Part shown: positions 25,990-34,983 of the stretch, in pieces | Numbering within the stretch: position 1 is the stretch's first letter | Layout: each line of letters begins with the position of its first letter | Origin: Cupriavidus necator A5-1 | Lineage (GTDB): Bacteria > Pseudomonadota > Gammaproteobacteria > Burkholderiales > Burkholderiaceae | Direction of reading: 5' to 3' | Assembly: GCF_000744095.1 (NCBI RefSeq) | Contig: NZ_JQLI01000001.1 | Span: forward strand, 3,410,001 to 3,474,000 | DNA: 64,000 nucleotides | Position numbers and translations under genes: made by a program | Notes under the pieces: generated by a model | What the model saw: only the letters and a program-made list of their open reading frames with translations | Database searches by the model: none | Told to the model about the DNA's origin: nothing

Positions 25990-26191
25990 GCTGACTCCCC
26001 CCCACCGCGTCGCAAGCGGCAACCGGAATATTGGCCTCGTGCGTGCATGTCAAATTGGCCCTTACCGCGTCCATCGCGATTGACTACGATGGACGCGCGG
26101 CGTCCGGGTCTCGCCCCGGGGCCGCGCTCCGCACGCAGGCGGTGATGCGGAACGCAGCCAAAGAGCGATCAGCCAGGAAGGGACACAGAGC

Positions 26192-27154
26192 ATGAGCACC
26201 GGGATTGACGCGTCGATCAGCGGGTCGCCTTGGGGCAAGCTTGCCGGTGCCATGACAGTGGATGTCGTCATGTTCGGCGAACCGGAAGCACTTCCGCCAG
26301 ACGTCGCACTGCTGCGGCAAATGCTCGACCTTGCCGCGGCGGCGCACGAGGCCCTCCGGGTCTCGTGCCTGTCGGCAACGCAAGCCGATCCATCGGTTTC
26401 CTGCGACGTCCTGATCCTCTGGGACCGGGAGCCCGGCGCGCCCTCACTATTGCAAGCCACGCGGCTCGATGCGCTTGTCGAGCGCGCCACCTATGTCATT
26501 GCGGTCGGTGCAGCGGTACTGTGGCTGCTGCGCACCCGCCGGGCCAACGGCATGCGTGTCGCCCTGCACTGGCACTACGCCGCGATGCTGGATCCGGCGG
26601 GTGACGACAGCATCATTTCACCGGCCATCATCGAGCACGCGGGCAGGTGGACCACCTGTTGCGGCGGCGCTGCGGTCATCGATCTTGGCCTGACCTTTGT
26701 CCGCGACGTCCTTGGCACCAAGGCTGCCGGCGAGATCCAGGACCGCCTTTGCATCGAGCGCATCCGCGCTTCGAGCGAAAGGCAACGCACCGCCCCGCAG
26801 CCGGCCGCCAGCGGACACGCTCCCAAGCTTTCCGAGGCCATTGCCCTGATGGAGGCCAACATTGAAGAGCCGCTCCAGACCGAGGAGATCGCACGCCTGG
26901 CCGGCGTGTCGCGGCGGCAGCTCGAAAGGCTCTTCCGGCAGCACCTCGGTGCGGTGCCATCGCGCTACTACATGGAGATCCGCCTGGCACGCGCCCAGCG
27001 GCTGCTGCGGGAATCTCGCCATTCCCTGCTGCAAATCGCCCTGATGTGCGGCTTCTCTTCGGGACCGCATTTTTCCACCGCATACCGGACGGTATATGGC
27101 ACCACGCCCCGCGAGGAACGCCAGCGCATCCTGCGCACAAGCGGCGCGCCCTGA
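26192..27154 (+). CDS. argR: AraC-family regulator, ArgR (GlxA) type
   Basis: Regulator of 320 aa with an N-terminal DJ-1/PfpI-like domain (about 20-190) and a C-terminal AraC double helix-turn-helix (LQTEEIARLAGVSRRQLERL, then LLQIALMCGFSSGPHFSTAY). This layout and the place between an arginine ABC transporter and aruFG match the AraC-type ArgR of pseudomonads, which activates transport and AST genes with arginine. It is unrelated to the E. coli hexameric ArgR. The symbol is by analogy. Confidence 0.82.
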   Translation: MSTGIDASISGSPWGKLAGAMTVDVVMFGEPEALPPDVALLRQMLDLAAAAHEALRVSCLSATQADPSVSCDVLILWDREPGAPSLLQATRLDALVERATYVIAVGAAVLWLLRTRRANGMRVALHWHYAAMLDPAGDDSIISPAIIEHAGRWTTCCGGAAVIDLGLTFVRDVLGTKAAGEIQDRLCIERIRASSERQRTAPQPAASGHAPKLSEAIALMEANIEEPLQTEEIARLAGVSRRQLERLFRQHLGAVPSRYYMEIRLARAQRLLRESRHSLLQIALMCGFSSGPHFSTAYRTVYGTTPREERQRILRTSGAP

Positions 27155-27220
27155 ACGCCGCGGATCGAGCGTCGCGACGCATCGGTGCAATAAAGCGTCG
27201 CAATCCTGAATTGCAGTCGC
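27155..27220. promoter_or_regulatory. GTCGC half-sites before aruF
   Basis: Upstream of aruF are a perfect palindrome GCGTCGCGACGC (27169-27180) and two more GTCGC units (27197-27201, 27216-27220). TGTCGC-like half-sites are known for pseudomonad ArgR, but the full consensus is not met. Confidence 0.25.
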
Positions 27221-27307
27221 GCCCCCCTGCCGTAGAGTTGCACCCAGCCTCCGGTGTGACCAGCAACCCGTAACCGGACTCCAACCCACGCCTTGCTGAA
27301 TCGCCCC

Positions 27308-28327
27308 ATGATGTGGATCGCACGACCCGCCACCGAAGACGATGTGTCCGGCCTGATCGCCCTGGCGGAAGTCGCGTCCCCGCACGTTCACACGCTGCCC
27401 CGCACGCGCCCGGGCGTTGAAGACGCCATCGCCCGTACGCGCGAAGCGCTGGCGCGCCCGGTCGACACGCCGGCCGACGAGCACTATCAGCTCGTGCTGG
27501 AAGATACGGATGGGGCAATCGCCGGCACCGCGGCCATTGCAGCTACCGCGGGCTCGGCAGGTGCGTATTTCTCCTATCGCAACGACGTCATTCACCATGT
27601 CTCGCGCGATCTGCGGATCGCCAACAACGTCCATGTCCTGACGCTCAACTCCGACCTGACTGCGCACTCCCAGCTATCCGGCCTCCAGGTGACGCCGGGC
27701 TGCGCCGCGGCAGGCCCGCTGCTGTCGCGCTCGCGGCTGATGCTCGCGGCCGCCGACAGGCGACGCTTTGCCGACAGCTTCTTCGCATGCCTGGCCGGGC
27801 AGACGCACCCGGACCATACTTCGCCGTTCTGGGACGCCATCGGCCGCAAGTTCTTCAACATGGACTACCTGTCTGCCGAGCGCGCCGTGCGCGGCGCCCG
27901 CAACGGCACGCTGATTGTGGAACTGATGCCCCACTATCCCATCTACGTGCCGTTGTTGCCGGATGCCGCCTGCGAAGTCATCGGCCAGTTGCATCCCGAG
28001 GCCGTCGCGGCGTTTGACATCCTGGCTGCGGAAGGCTTCGAAGCCGATCGCTACGTGGACATCTTCGATGGCGGTCCCGTGCTCGAGGCGCATGCGTCGC
28101 GCCTGAAAACGCTGTCGACGGCACGCAACCTCACCGCCGAGGCAGCCACGGAGAGCCGGCCGGGCGAGACTTGCCTGATTGCGACGACCGGTGCGCTCAG
28201 TCAGTTCCGCTGCACGATCTCGCCCGGTACGGTAGAACTCGACCGCGGCCGGATCCTCCTGCCTGCCGAGACGCTGGACGCGCTGCGGATCTGCGCCGGC
28301 GACGCGGTCATCGTCGCCGCAGCCTGA
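27308..28327 (+). CDS. aruF: Arginine N-succinyltransferase, alpha subunit
   Basis: First subunit (339 aa) of arginine/ornithine succinyltransferase, which transfers succinyl from succinyl-CoA to the alpha-amino group of arginine and opens the AST pathway. It has a GNAT-like fold with the AstA-family segments ARPATEDDVSGLIALAE, AYFSYRNDVIHHVSRDL and TSPFWDAIGRKFFNMDY. Two adjacent ATGs can start it; no strong ribosome site is seen. It precedes its partner by 19 bp. Confidence 0.9.
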   Translation: MMWIARPATEDDVSGLIALAEVASPHVHTLPRTRPGVEDAIARTREALARPVDTPADEHYQLVLEDTDGAIAGTAAIAATAGSAGAYFSYRNDVIHHVSRDLRIANNVHVLTLNSDLTAHSQLSGLQVTPGCAAAGPLLSRSRLMLAAADRRRFADSFFACLAGQTHPDHTSPFWDAIGRKFFNMDYLSAERAVRGARNGTLIVELMPHYPIYVPLLPDAACEVIGQLHPEAVAAFDILAAEGFEADRYVDIFDGGPVLEAHASRLKTLSTARNLTAEAATESRPGETCLIATTGALSQFRCTISPGTVELDRGRILLPAETLDALRICAGDAVIVAAA

Positions 28328-28346
28328 CGCACGGCCGGGAGTTCAC

Positions 28347-29393
28347 ATGCTTGTACTACGCGCGATCCAATCGAAAGACCTTCCCGCCCTATACGCCCTG
28401 GCCGAACGAGTGGGACCGGGCATGACGACCCTCAAGGCGGATTCCGGTGCGCTGGCCCGACGCATCGCGACGGCCGAGGCGTCTTTCGCCGGTACCGTGC
28501 CCCAGGCCGAGCGCGACTACCTTTTCGTGCTCGAGGATTGCGGCAGCGGACAAATCGCGGGCGTGAGTGCGTTGAAGGCTGCGGTTGGGCTGGACGAAGC
28601 CTTCTACAGCTTCCGGCTCGGACAGCTCGTGCACTCGAGCCGTGAGATCGGCGTCTACTCCAGCAAGAAGACGCTGTTCCTGTCGAACGACCTCACCGGC
28701 TGCGCCGAGCTTTGCACGCTCTTCCTCGACCCGGCACACCGCAGCGGCCACAACGGCAAGCTCCTTTCTAAGGCGCGCTTGCTCTTTGCCGCCAACTTCG
28801 TCGATCTCCTGCCGGAAGTGCTCTGCGCGGAATTGCGTGGCTACCTGCGCCCGGACGGCACTTCGCCGTTCTGGGAAAGCCTCGGTCAGCACTTCTTCAA
28901 GATGGACTTCTCGGTGGCCGATGACCGAAGCGGCGGGGGCGCAAAATCCTTTATCGCCGAACTGATGCCGCGCTTCCCGATCTACACCGATTTCCTGACC
29001 GAGGAAGCGCGCGAGGTGATCGGGCGAGTTCATGCGTCCACGGAGCCAGCGCGCCGGATGCTCGAGCAGGAGGGCATGGCCTATGAAGGGCTGGTGGATA
29101 TCTTCGATGCCGGTCCGGTGGTGCAGGGGCACATCCGGCATCTGCGCATCACCAAGCAGAGCACGCTGGCCATCGCCCGCCCCGCGCCGGACGGCACCAC
29201 GACTTCACCCACCGGGTGCCCGCTGCTGGTCTGCAATACACGGCTCAATGACTTCCGGGCGATCGTCACCCATGCAGTGCCCGCGTTCGGCAGCCTGCCG
29301 CTGACAAACGAGGAATGCACCGCGCTGGCTGTCGGCGCAGGCGATCCGGTGCGAGTCGCCACCCTCAAGCCAGGAGACACACTGCATGGCTGA
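28347..29393 (+). CDS. aruG: Arginine N-succinyltransferase, beta subunit
   Basis: Partner subunit, 348 aa, paralogous to the preceding one and closer to E. coli AstA: FYSFRLGQLVHSSREIGVY, LFLDPAHRSGHNGKLLSKAR (acyl-CoA site) and TSPFWESLGQHFFKMDFS. GGGAG stands before the ATG. Its end overlaps the start of astB by eight bases, so the three genes form one unit. Confidence 0.92.
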   Translation: MLVLRAIQSKDLPALYALAERVGPGMTTLKADSGALARRIATAEASFAGTVPQAERDYLFVLEDCGSGQIAGVSALKAAVGLDEAFYSFRLGQLVHSSREIGVYSSKKTLFLSNDLTGCAELCTLFLDPAHRSGHNGKLLSKARLLFAANFVDLLPEVLCAELRGYLRPDGTSPFWESLGQHFFKMDFSVADDRSGGGAKSFIAELMPRFPIYTDFLTEEAREVIGRVHASTEPARRMLEQEGMAYEGLVDIFDAGPVVQGHIRHLRITKQSTLAIARPAPDGTTTSPTGCPLLVCNTRLNDFRAIVTHAVPAFGSLPLTNEECTALAVGAGDPVRVATLKPGDTLHG

Positions 29394-30801
29394 TCTGCAC
29401 GACGCCGGGCGGCAACCGGCCGGCCAGGATTCCCGGACGGCCGCATTCGGCCCGGGCAGGGGCGGCGAGGCGCGCGAGTTCAACTTCGACGGCCTGGTCG
29501 GCCCGAGCCATCATCATGCCGGGCTTGCCAGCGGCAACGTTGCGTCCATGCGCCACGGCGGCACGGCTTCGAATCCGCGCCTTGCGGCCCTGCAGGGGCT
29601 GGAGAAAATGCTTGCCCTGCATCGGCGCGGCATTCCCCAGGCCATCCTGCCGCCGCTGGTGCGGCCAAACCTGGGTTTTCTGCGACGTCTTGGCTTTACC
29701 GGCAGCGATACTGCAGTGCTGAGCGCCGCCGCACACGCAGACCAGCGGCTCCTGTCTACCGCGTACTCCGCTTCCTCCATGTGGGTGGCGAATGCCGCGA
29801 CCGTCAGTCCTGCCACCGATTCCGCCGATGGCAAGGTGCATTTCACGCCGGCCAATCTGAGCGCAAAGCTGCATCGCTCGATCGAACACCCGGACACGGC
29901 CAGGCTCCTGCGCGCCATCTTCAGTGATCCGCGCCATTTCGTCGTGCATGACGCGATTCCGGGCGCCCCCGCGCTCGGCGACGAGGGCGCCGCCAATCAC
30001 ACGCGGCTTGCCGCCAGCCACGGATTGGCCGGTGTGCAACTGTTCATCTACGGCCGCGAAACGTTCGACGACGATGCGGCACAGCAGCGGTTCGAAGCGC
30101 GCCAGTACGCCGAGGCCAGCCGGGCCGTGGCGCGGCTGCATGACCTGGACCCCGCGCGCGTGGTCTTCGGCCGGCAGTCGGCGGCGGCCATCGATGCCGG
30201 CGTCTTCCACAATGACGTGATTGCAGTGGGGAACCTGGACACCCTGTTCTACCACTCGGCCGCGTTCCAGGACGAAGCCACGCTGATCGATACGCTGGCC
30301 CGGACCTGCGAAGCCAGCGGCTTCCGGCTCCGCCCCATCCGTGTCGATGCCGGGCAGGTTTCCCTGGCCGACGCGGTATCCACCTATCTGTTCAACAGCC
30401 AGTTGCTGCAGGATCCCGCGCGGCGCACGCTCATCGTCGTACCCCAGGAGTGCCTGGCACATGCGCCCAGCCGTCGCTACCTGGAATCCCTGTCGGCGCC
30501 GGGCGGGCCGGTGGCCGAGGTCCTGTCCTTCGACCTGCGCGAAAGCATGCGCAACGGCGGCGGCCCCGCCTGCCTGCGGCTTCGGGTGGTACTGGATGCC
30601 GGCCAGGCAGCCGCCATCGGCGCCAACATCTTCTTCAGCGAGTCACTGCATGCGACGCTGGTCGACTGGGTAAAGCGCAACTACCGCGACCGCCTGCTCC
30701 CGCAGGACCTGGCTGACGCGAGCCTGCTGGAAGAAGTCCGCCGTGCGCTGGTGGAGCTGGAGGACATCCTGGCCCTTCCCGGGTTCTATGCGGAGCGTTG
30801 A
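29386..30801 (+). CDS. astB: N-succinylarginine dihydrolase
   Basis: Second AST enzyme: converts N-succinylarginine to N-succinylornithine, CO2 and two NH3. At 471 aa it is slightly longer than E. coli AstB because of a 30-residue Gly/Ala-rich N-terminal lead before FNFDGLVGPSHHHAGL; an internal start cannot be excluded. Catalytic landmarks are LGDEGAANH (Glu), GVFHNDVIAVGN (His) and GGGPACLRLR (nucleophilic Cys). No astC, astD or astE follows; the next gene is a racemase. Confidence 0.93.
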   Translation: MADLHDAGRQPAGQDSRTAAFGPGRGGEAREFNFDGLVGPSHHHAGLASGNVASMRHGGTASNPRLAALQGLEKMLALHRRGIPQAILPPLVRPNLGFLRRLGFTGSDTAVLSAAAHADQRLLSTAYSASSMWVANAATVSPATDSADGKVHFTPANLSAKLHRSIEHPDTARLLRAIFSDPRHFVVHDAIPGAPALGDEGAANHTRLAASHGLAGVQLFIYGRETFDDDAAQQRFEARQYAEASRAVARLHDLDPARVVFGRQSAAAIDAGVFHNDVIAVGNLDTLFYHSAAFQDEATLIDTLARTCEASGFRLRPIRVDAGQVSLADAVSTYLFNSQLLQDPARRTLIVVPQECLAHAPSRRYLESLSAPGGPVAEVLSFDLRESMRNGGGPACLRLRVVLDAGQAAAIGANIFFSESLHATLVDWVKRNYRDRLLPQDLADASLLEEVRRALVELEDILALPGFYAER

Positions 30802-30841
30802 GGACCGGAAGGCCGCCAGACTTCGCCACGCCCCAGCGACC

Positions 30842-30861
30842 TGCCCCGGTTGGCCGGGGCA
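30842..30861. terminator. Hairpin between astB and the racemase gene
   Basis: TGCCCCGG-TTGG-CCGGGGCA is a perfect 8-bp stem with a 4-nt loop, 40 bp after astB. No T-run follows, so it may attenuate rather than end transcription. Confidence 0.4.
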
Positions 30862-30908
30862 CTCATGCTCGCAGTACGGCATATGCACAACAGAAATTGA
30901 CGATCAAT

Positions 30909-32027
30909 ATGGAAAGTAATGCATGGGTAGAAGTGGATCTCGGCAAGTTCGAGCAGAACGTCCGGGGCATTCAGTCGCTGATCGGAGGCTCGACGCAGAT
31001 GTGTGCGGTGATGAAGGCCGATGCCTGTGGCCATGGCATCGGACTGCTCATTCCCTCGCTGATCGCGCTTGGCGTGCCGTCCGTCGGGATCGCAAGCAAT
31101 GAAGAGGCAAGGCTGGTTCGCCAGGGGGGCTTCACCGGCCGCATCCTCCGTGTCCGTGCGGCCACGCTCGCCGAGATTGAAGACGGCCTGCAATACGGGC
31201 TGGAGGAAATCGCCGGCAACCTGGAGTATGCGCGTCAGATGGACGACATCGCCCGTCGCTACGGGCGCTGGATTCGCATTCACCTCGAACTGAACTCCGG
31301 CGGCATGAGCCGCAACGGCTTTGACCTCCAGACGGCCGAAGAGCGCGAGAAGTGCCTGGCGGCAGCCGCGCTGGCGCACCTTCGGGTCGTCGGCATCATG
31401 ACGCATTTCCCGGTGCCGGATGTTAGCGACGTGGAACGCGGCCTTGCCAGTTTCCAGGAGGAAGCCGCATGGCTCATCCAGTCCGCCGGCATGGATCGCA
31501 GCAAGATCCAGTTGCACTGCGCCAATTCGTTTGCCACGCTCGAGGTGCCCGGCGCGCACCTGGACATGGTGCGCACCGGCGCCATCCTGTTCGGGTGCCT
31601 GCCTGCGTATGCGGGCTTCCAGGCCATTGCCAGCCTGAAATCCAGGGTGGCATCGGTCAACGCCTATGCTGCCGGCAATACGGTGGCTTACGACCGCACG
31701 CTGCGGCTGGCGCGCGACTCGCGCCTGGCCAATATCCCCGTGGGATATGCCGACGGCTACCGCAGGGCGTTCTCGAACTGCGGGCATGCCCTGATTCGCG
31801 GCGCCGCATATCCCGTAGTGGGGCGAGTAACGATGAACACCCTGATGGTGGATGTCACCAGTGGCCCTGACATCCTGCCCGGCGATGAAGTGGTCCTGTT
31901 CGGCTCGCAGGGCGACTCGCGGATCGACGTAGCGAGTATCGAGGCCATCGCCGGAACGATCTATCCGGACCTTTGCGTCGGCTGGGGCAATTCGGTGATC
32001 CGGATCGCCAAGCCTGCCGGCAGGTAG
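30909..32027 (+). CDS. Broad-specificity amino-acid racemase (Bsr/BAR type)
   Basis: PLP-dependent racemase (372 aa) with the alanine-racemase fold. Catalytic Lys36 is in CAVMKADACGHG and Tyr261 in VAYDRT, followed by IPVGYADGYRRAF. Segments SNAWVEVDLGKFEQN, VGIASNEEARLVRQGGF and ANSFATLEVPGAHLDMV match the broad-specificity racemases of Pseudomonas and Vibrio, which act on Arg, Lys and Met rather than Ala alone. Two oddities: the usual Tyr in KADAYGHG is Cys40, and there is no signal peptide although characterised relatives are periplasmic. Coming after aruFG-astB it probably feeds D-arginine into the pathway. Confidence 0.87.
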   Translation: MESNAWVEVDLGKFEQNVRGIQSLIGGSTQMCAVMKADACGHGIGLLIPSLIALGVPSVGIASNEEARLVRQGGFTGRILRVRAATLAEIEDGLQYGLEEIAGNLEYARQMDDIARRYGRWIRIHLELNSGGMSRNGFDLQTAEEREKCLAAAALAHLRVVGIMTHFPVPDVSDVERGLASFQEEAAWLIQSAGMDRSKIQLHCANSFATLEVPGAHLDMVRTGAILFGCLPAYAGFQAIASLKSRVASVNAYAAGNTVAYDRTLRLARDSRLANIPVGYADGYRRAFSNCGHALIRGAAYPVVGRVTMNTLMVDVTSGPDILPGDEVVLFGSQGDSRIDVASIEAIAGTIYPDLCVGWGNSVIRIAKPAGR

Positions 32028-32089
32028 CGGCTGCCGTACCCGTTTCTCATACCTTTACTGATCAACGCTCAAGACTCGCAAGGACCATC

Positions 32090-32263
32090 ATGTCCCAGGA
32101 ACTCCGTCAGCTCACAGCCCCATGCAGCCATGGCACCGGCGCAGAATCGTCGAATCGGGACGAAGGCATCCCGGATAATCACAGCCTCTCGGACCAGCCG
32201 GCACCCGAAGCGCCTTCTGACGAAGATGCGCTTCGGCACGTAGCTGTACTTGGATACAACTGA
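32090..32263 (+). CDS. Hypothetical 57-residue protein
   Basis: Small frame starting MSQELRQLTAPCSHG with AAGGA seven bases before the ATG, 62 bp after the racemase and just before a strong hairpin. It is hydrophilic and acidic, with no domain, signal or membrane segment. It could be a real small protein or chance; the good ribosome site is the main support. Confidence 0.35.
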   Translation: MSQELRQLTAPCSHGTGAESSNRDEGIPDNHSLSDQPAPEAPSDEDALRHVAVLGYN

Positions 32264-32270
32264 GCATGGC

Positions 32271-32295
32271 TGCCGCCGGCGCTTCTCCGGCGGCA
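32271..32295. terminator. Hairpin terminator between converging units
   Basis: TGCCGCCGG and CCGGCGGCA form a perfect 9-bp stem around a 7-nt loop, in the convergent gap between the arginine genes and the long minus-strand run. Probably bidirectional. Confidence 0.55.
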
Positions 32296-32305
32296 CGGAT
32301 ATTCC

Positions 32306-33617
32306 TCAGTAGGCCAACACCGGATCGGACGCCGCCTTCACCTCGCGCAAACGCGCCAGGCCGCACACGCCGATCAGCGACAGGCCCGACAGCAGCGTGA
32401 AGAAGATCGCCAGAGGCAACCATTGCCCGGCATACTTGCCTGCCAGCAACGTGCCCACCAGGGGCGTGGTACCGCCGGCAATGGCACAGCAGAGCTGGTA
32501 GGCAAGCGAGATGCCGGAGTAGCGCACGCGGGCCGGAAACGCCAGGCTCATGTATCCGGCGATCACGGCATATAGCGCCGAGAGGATGACAACCGCGATC
32601 GCGATGCCAATGGTCATCAGGAAGATGCTTTGCGTGCCGACCAGCAGGAACATCGGATACGGCGTGATCATGCACAGGAAGGCCGTTATTTTCAGGAACC
32701 GCCCCTCGCCCACGCGCTCAGCAAGTAGCGCCGAAACGGGCTGCGACAGCAACTGAATGATCGTCACCAGGAACAGGCAGTCCAGGATCGTCGAGCGTGC
32801 GATGCCCTGGTACTGCGTGACGTAAGTGATCATGAACGTGTTGGTGAAGAAGAAGCCTGCCGAGCCGATGGTGACGGCGAAGGCGGCGAACATGACCTGC
32901 TTCCAGCCGTCGCGAAGAACTTCCAGGATCGGATACTTCGCCGTCTCGTTGTGCTCGCGTACTGCCTCGAATTCCGCCGATTCCTTCACGCCGCTGCGGA
33001 TTATCAGGCCGGATTATCAGGCCTACGGTCATCAACACGCCGCTGGCCAGGAACGGAACGCGCCATCCCCATGACAGGAAAGCCTCCTGGTCCAGCGAGG
33101 ACACCAGCCGGAATGCGATCAGCGACAGCAGCAGGCCCGCGGGACTGCCAAGCTGCGCAAACGAGGCATAGAAGGTCTTCCGGCCTGCCGGCGCATTTTC
33201 GCTCGCCATCAGCACCGCGCCGCCCCACTCGCCGCCCACGGAGATACCCTGCAGCATCCGCAGCGCGATCAGCCCGATCGGTGCCCAGATGCCGGCGGTC
33301 GCGTAGCCGGGCAGCAGGCCGATGCCGGTGGTGGCAATGCCCATCAGGGCCATGGTGAACAGCAGCATCTTCTTGCGGCCCAAGCGGTCGCCGAGATGGC
33401 CGAACACCACGCCTGCCATCGGCCGGGCGATGAAGCCTACGGCGAACGTACCGAACGCCGCCAGTGTGCTCAGATGGACGTTATTGCTGGGAAAGAAGAC
33501 CTGGCCGAGCACCAGCGCAGCCGCCGTAGCGTAGATATAAAAATCGTAGAACTCGATGGTGGTGCCGATAAAGGCGGCGGCGGCCGCACGGCGTGCCTGG
33601 TTTGGGTGTGCTTTCAT
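32306..33617 (-). pseudogene. MHS-family MFS transporter, frameshifted by a 13-bp tandem duplication
   Basis: Metabolite:H+ symporter-type MFS gene read in two frames. The first part (about 207 residues: AAAFIGTTIEFYDFYIYATA, HLGDRLGRKKML, GGEWGGAVLMASENAPAGRK) ends normally at LMTVGLIIR, then enters a wrong frame. The second part resumes at GVKESAEFEAVREHNE and runs to the true C-terminus. At the junction GGATTATCAGGCC is present twice in tandem; removing one copy restores VGLIIRSGVKES and a full-length carrier of about 432 aa. So the gene is inactive as written, or the locus is phase-variable, or this is a sequence error. It is the distal gene of the 21-kb run. Confidence 0.88.
32998..33023. 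repeat. 13-bp perfect tandem duplication
   Basis: Two adjacent copies of GGATTATCAGGCC (32998-33010 and 33011-33023). Thirteen is not a multiple of three, so the duplication shifts the frame of the MHS transporter gene it lies in. Confidence 0.95.
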
Positions 33618-33893
33618 GCATCAATCCTTGGTGGGCGATATGACTTGTCTTCAGGTAGCCTCTCGGCTGTCCAGTCACAGAGATTGACGCGGGCCTGCGC
33701 ACCGCCTGGCATTTCACGTAGCGACCGTTTGATTGCCGGTGCCCGTTGTCGTTTTCTGGAATGGATTGTCCCCGGCGCGCAGTGTACGAAGGGGTTGTCC
33801 CATCCAGAAGAGCCATTTCCCGTTTATTGATGGGGCCAAATCACGAGGATGGCCTGCCGATCTCATTTGACCCGACGGAAGTCATGGCCCCGC

Positions 33894-34955
33894 CTACTGG
33901 AAGCTCCCGACGTCGTCCAGCACCCAGCGGTGTGAAGTCGGCGGTGCCCCATCTGCGCCGCTGTCCACGTCGAAGTCGATCAGCCGGGCGCCCGGCTGAA
34001 ATTGCCTGCAGGACTGGCGCCAGGTAGCGTCGGGCCAGACCATCTCGACAGCGCTGTCAGCGGGGTAGTACACGGCCGTGTACAAGGTGCCATGGCCGCG
34101 GCCGTACGCCGTCTGAAACAATGGCGGCTGCAGCAGCGCGCGCAGGACATCGTTCTGGTGATGGGCCTGTTTCACCGCTATGCCCAGTGCCTCCTGTCGC
34201 TGCGCCGCATGGGTAGCTTCGGCATGCGCAGCCCATTCGACCCCGTGCTGAAGATTGGTGACCGCCTGCCGGCGCACGACCTCGACCGTCCGATCCGGTG
34301 TCACGAAAACGCTGGCCCACGCGGCCTGTCGGTCGAGCAGCGTCACGGTATAGCTCATGTGCACCGGGACTCGCGAAAGGATCGCGACAGCTTCGTCGAC
34401 GTTTTCCGCGAACTCCAGCACATAGCGCATAACCAGGGGAATACCAAATCCCTCGCCGACTTCCTGCCGCCCGCCAAATGACAAGGAGGCTGCGAGGCCG
34501 CTTTCATTGATGCCGTCCAGCGCGCCCCAGAGGCAGTCGCTCACGGCCAGCACTCTGCGGCCATGCCAGCGCGAGGCCAGCCAAACCCCCTCCAGCAACC
34601 CAGGAGCAAAGTCGTAGTTGCGAAGTAGCGCCGGAGTGCCGCCTGCGCGCGCCCCGGCAGGCGCAGGCAGCCAGACAGCCTGTGAACAGCCAGCGACGTA
34701 GGGCGGCGGCGCCCACATCGACAGGAAGCGCGCCTCCAGATCGCCGCCGCCGCTCAGCGCCACCAGGCGCTCCCAGGTCGGAATGAGCTCCGGCATGTAG
34801 CTGCGCAACGCCTTCCTGCACATCAGGAAGCCGGGACGCGAGCGCCCACCGTCGCGCAAGTACCATTGCCGGTACGCCGGCCAGTACTGTTCGAAGACCT
34901 GCCGCCATCTGGGGCCCGGCAGATCTTCGTTGATCGCTTCGAACGTGCAACGCAT
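33894..34955 (-). CDS. C45-family autoproteolytic acyltransferase/hydrolase
   Basis: Ntn-type enzyme (353 aa) of the C45 / acyl-CoA:6-APA acyltransferase family, which also includes carcinine hydrolases. The probable nucleophile, exposed by self-cleavage, is Cys in YVAGCSQAVW at about residue 90; RNYDF shortly after is the conserved Arg-Asn motif, and SDCLWGALDGINESGLAASL is the typical core. Such enzymes cut or transfer amide-linked acyl groups. It follows the ATP-grasp gene by 28 bp. The ATG used starts MRCTFEAINEDLPGPRW; another lies seven codons upstream. Confidence 0.82.
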   Translation of the reverse strand: MRCTFEAINEDLPGPRWRQVFEQYWPAYRQWYLRDGGRSRPGFLMCRKALRSYMPELIPTWERLVALSGGGDLEARFLSMWAPPPYVAGCSQAVWLPAPAGARAGGTPALLRNYDFAPGLLEGVWLASRWHGRRVLAVSDCLWGALDGINESGLAASLSFGGRQEVGEGFGIPLVMRYVLEFAENVDEAVAILSRVPVHMSYTVTLLDRQAAWASVFVTPDRTVEVVRRQAVTNLQHGVEWAAHAEATHAAQRQEALGIAVKQAHHQNDVLRALLQPPLFQTAYGRGHGTLYTAVYYPADSAVEMVWPDATWRQSCRQFQPGARLIDFDVDSGADGAPPTSHRWVLDDVGSFQ

Positions 34956-34983
34956 GATTCCCTCGCGTCCCGGCAATGCTGCC

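Larger units (their letters stand above)
25723..26191. other. Divergent control region: arginine transporter / ArgR-like regulator
   Basis: 469 bp without a gene. It holds a good sigma70-like promoter for the transporter operon, an overlapping inverted repeat, a 12-bp-period direct repeat suited to an AraC-type protein, and a perfect palindrome ACCCCCGGGGGT (25752-25763) near the transporter start. Confidence 0.6.
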
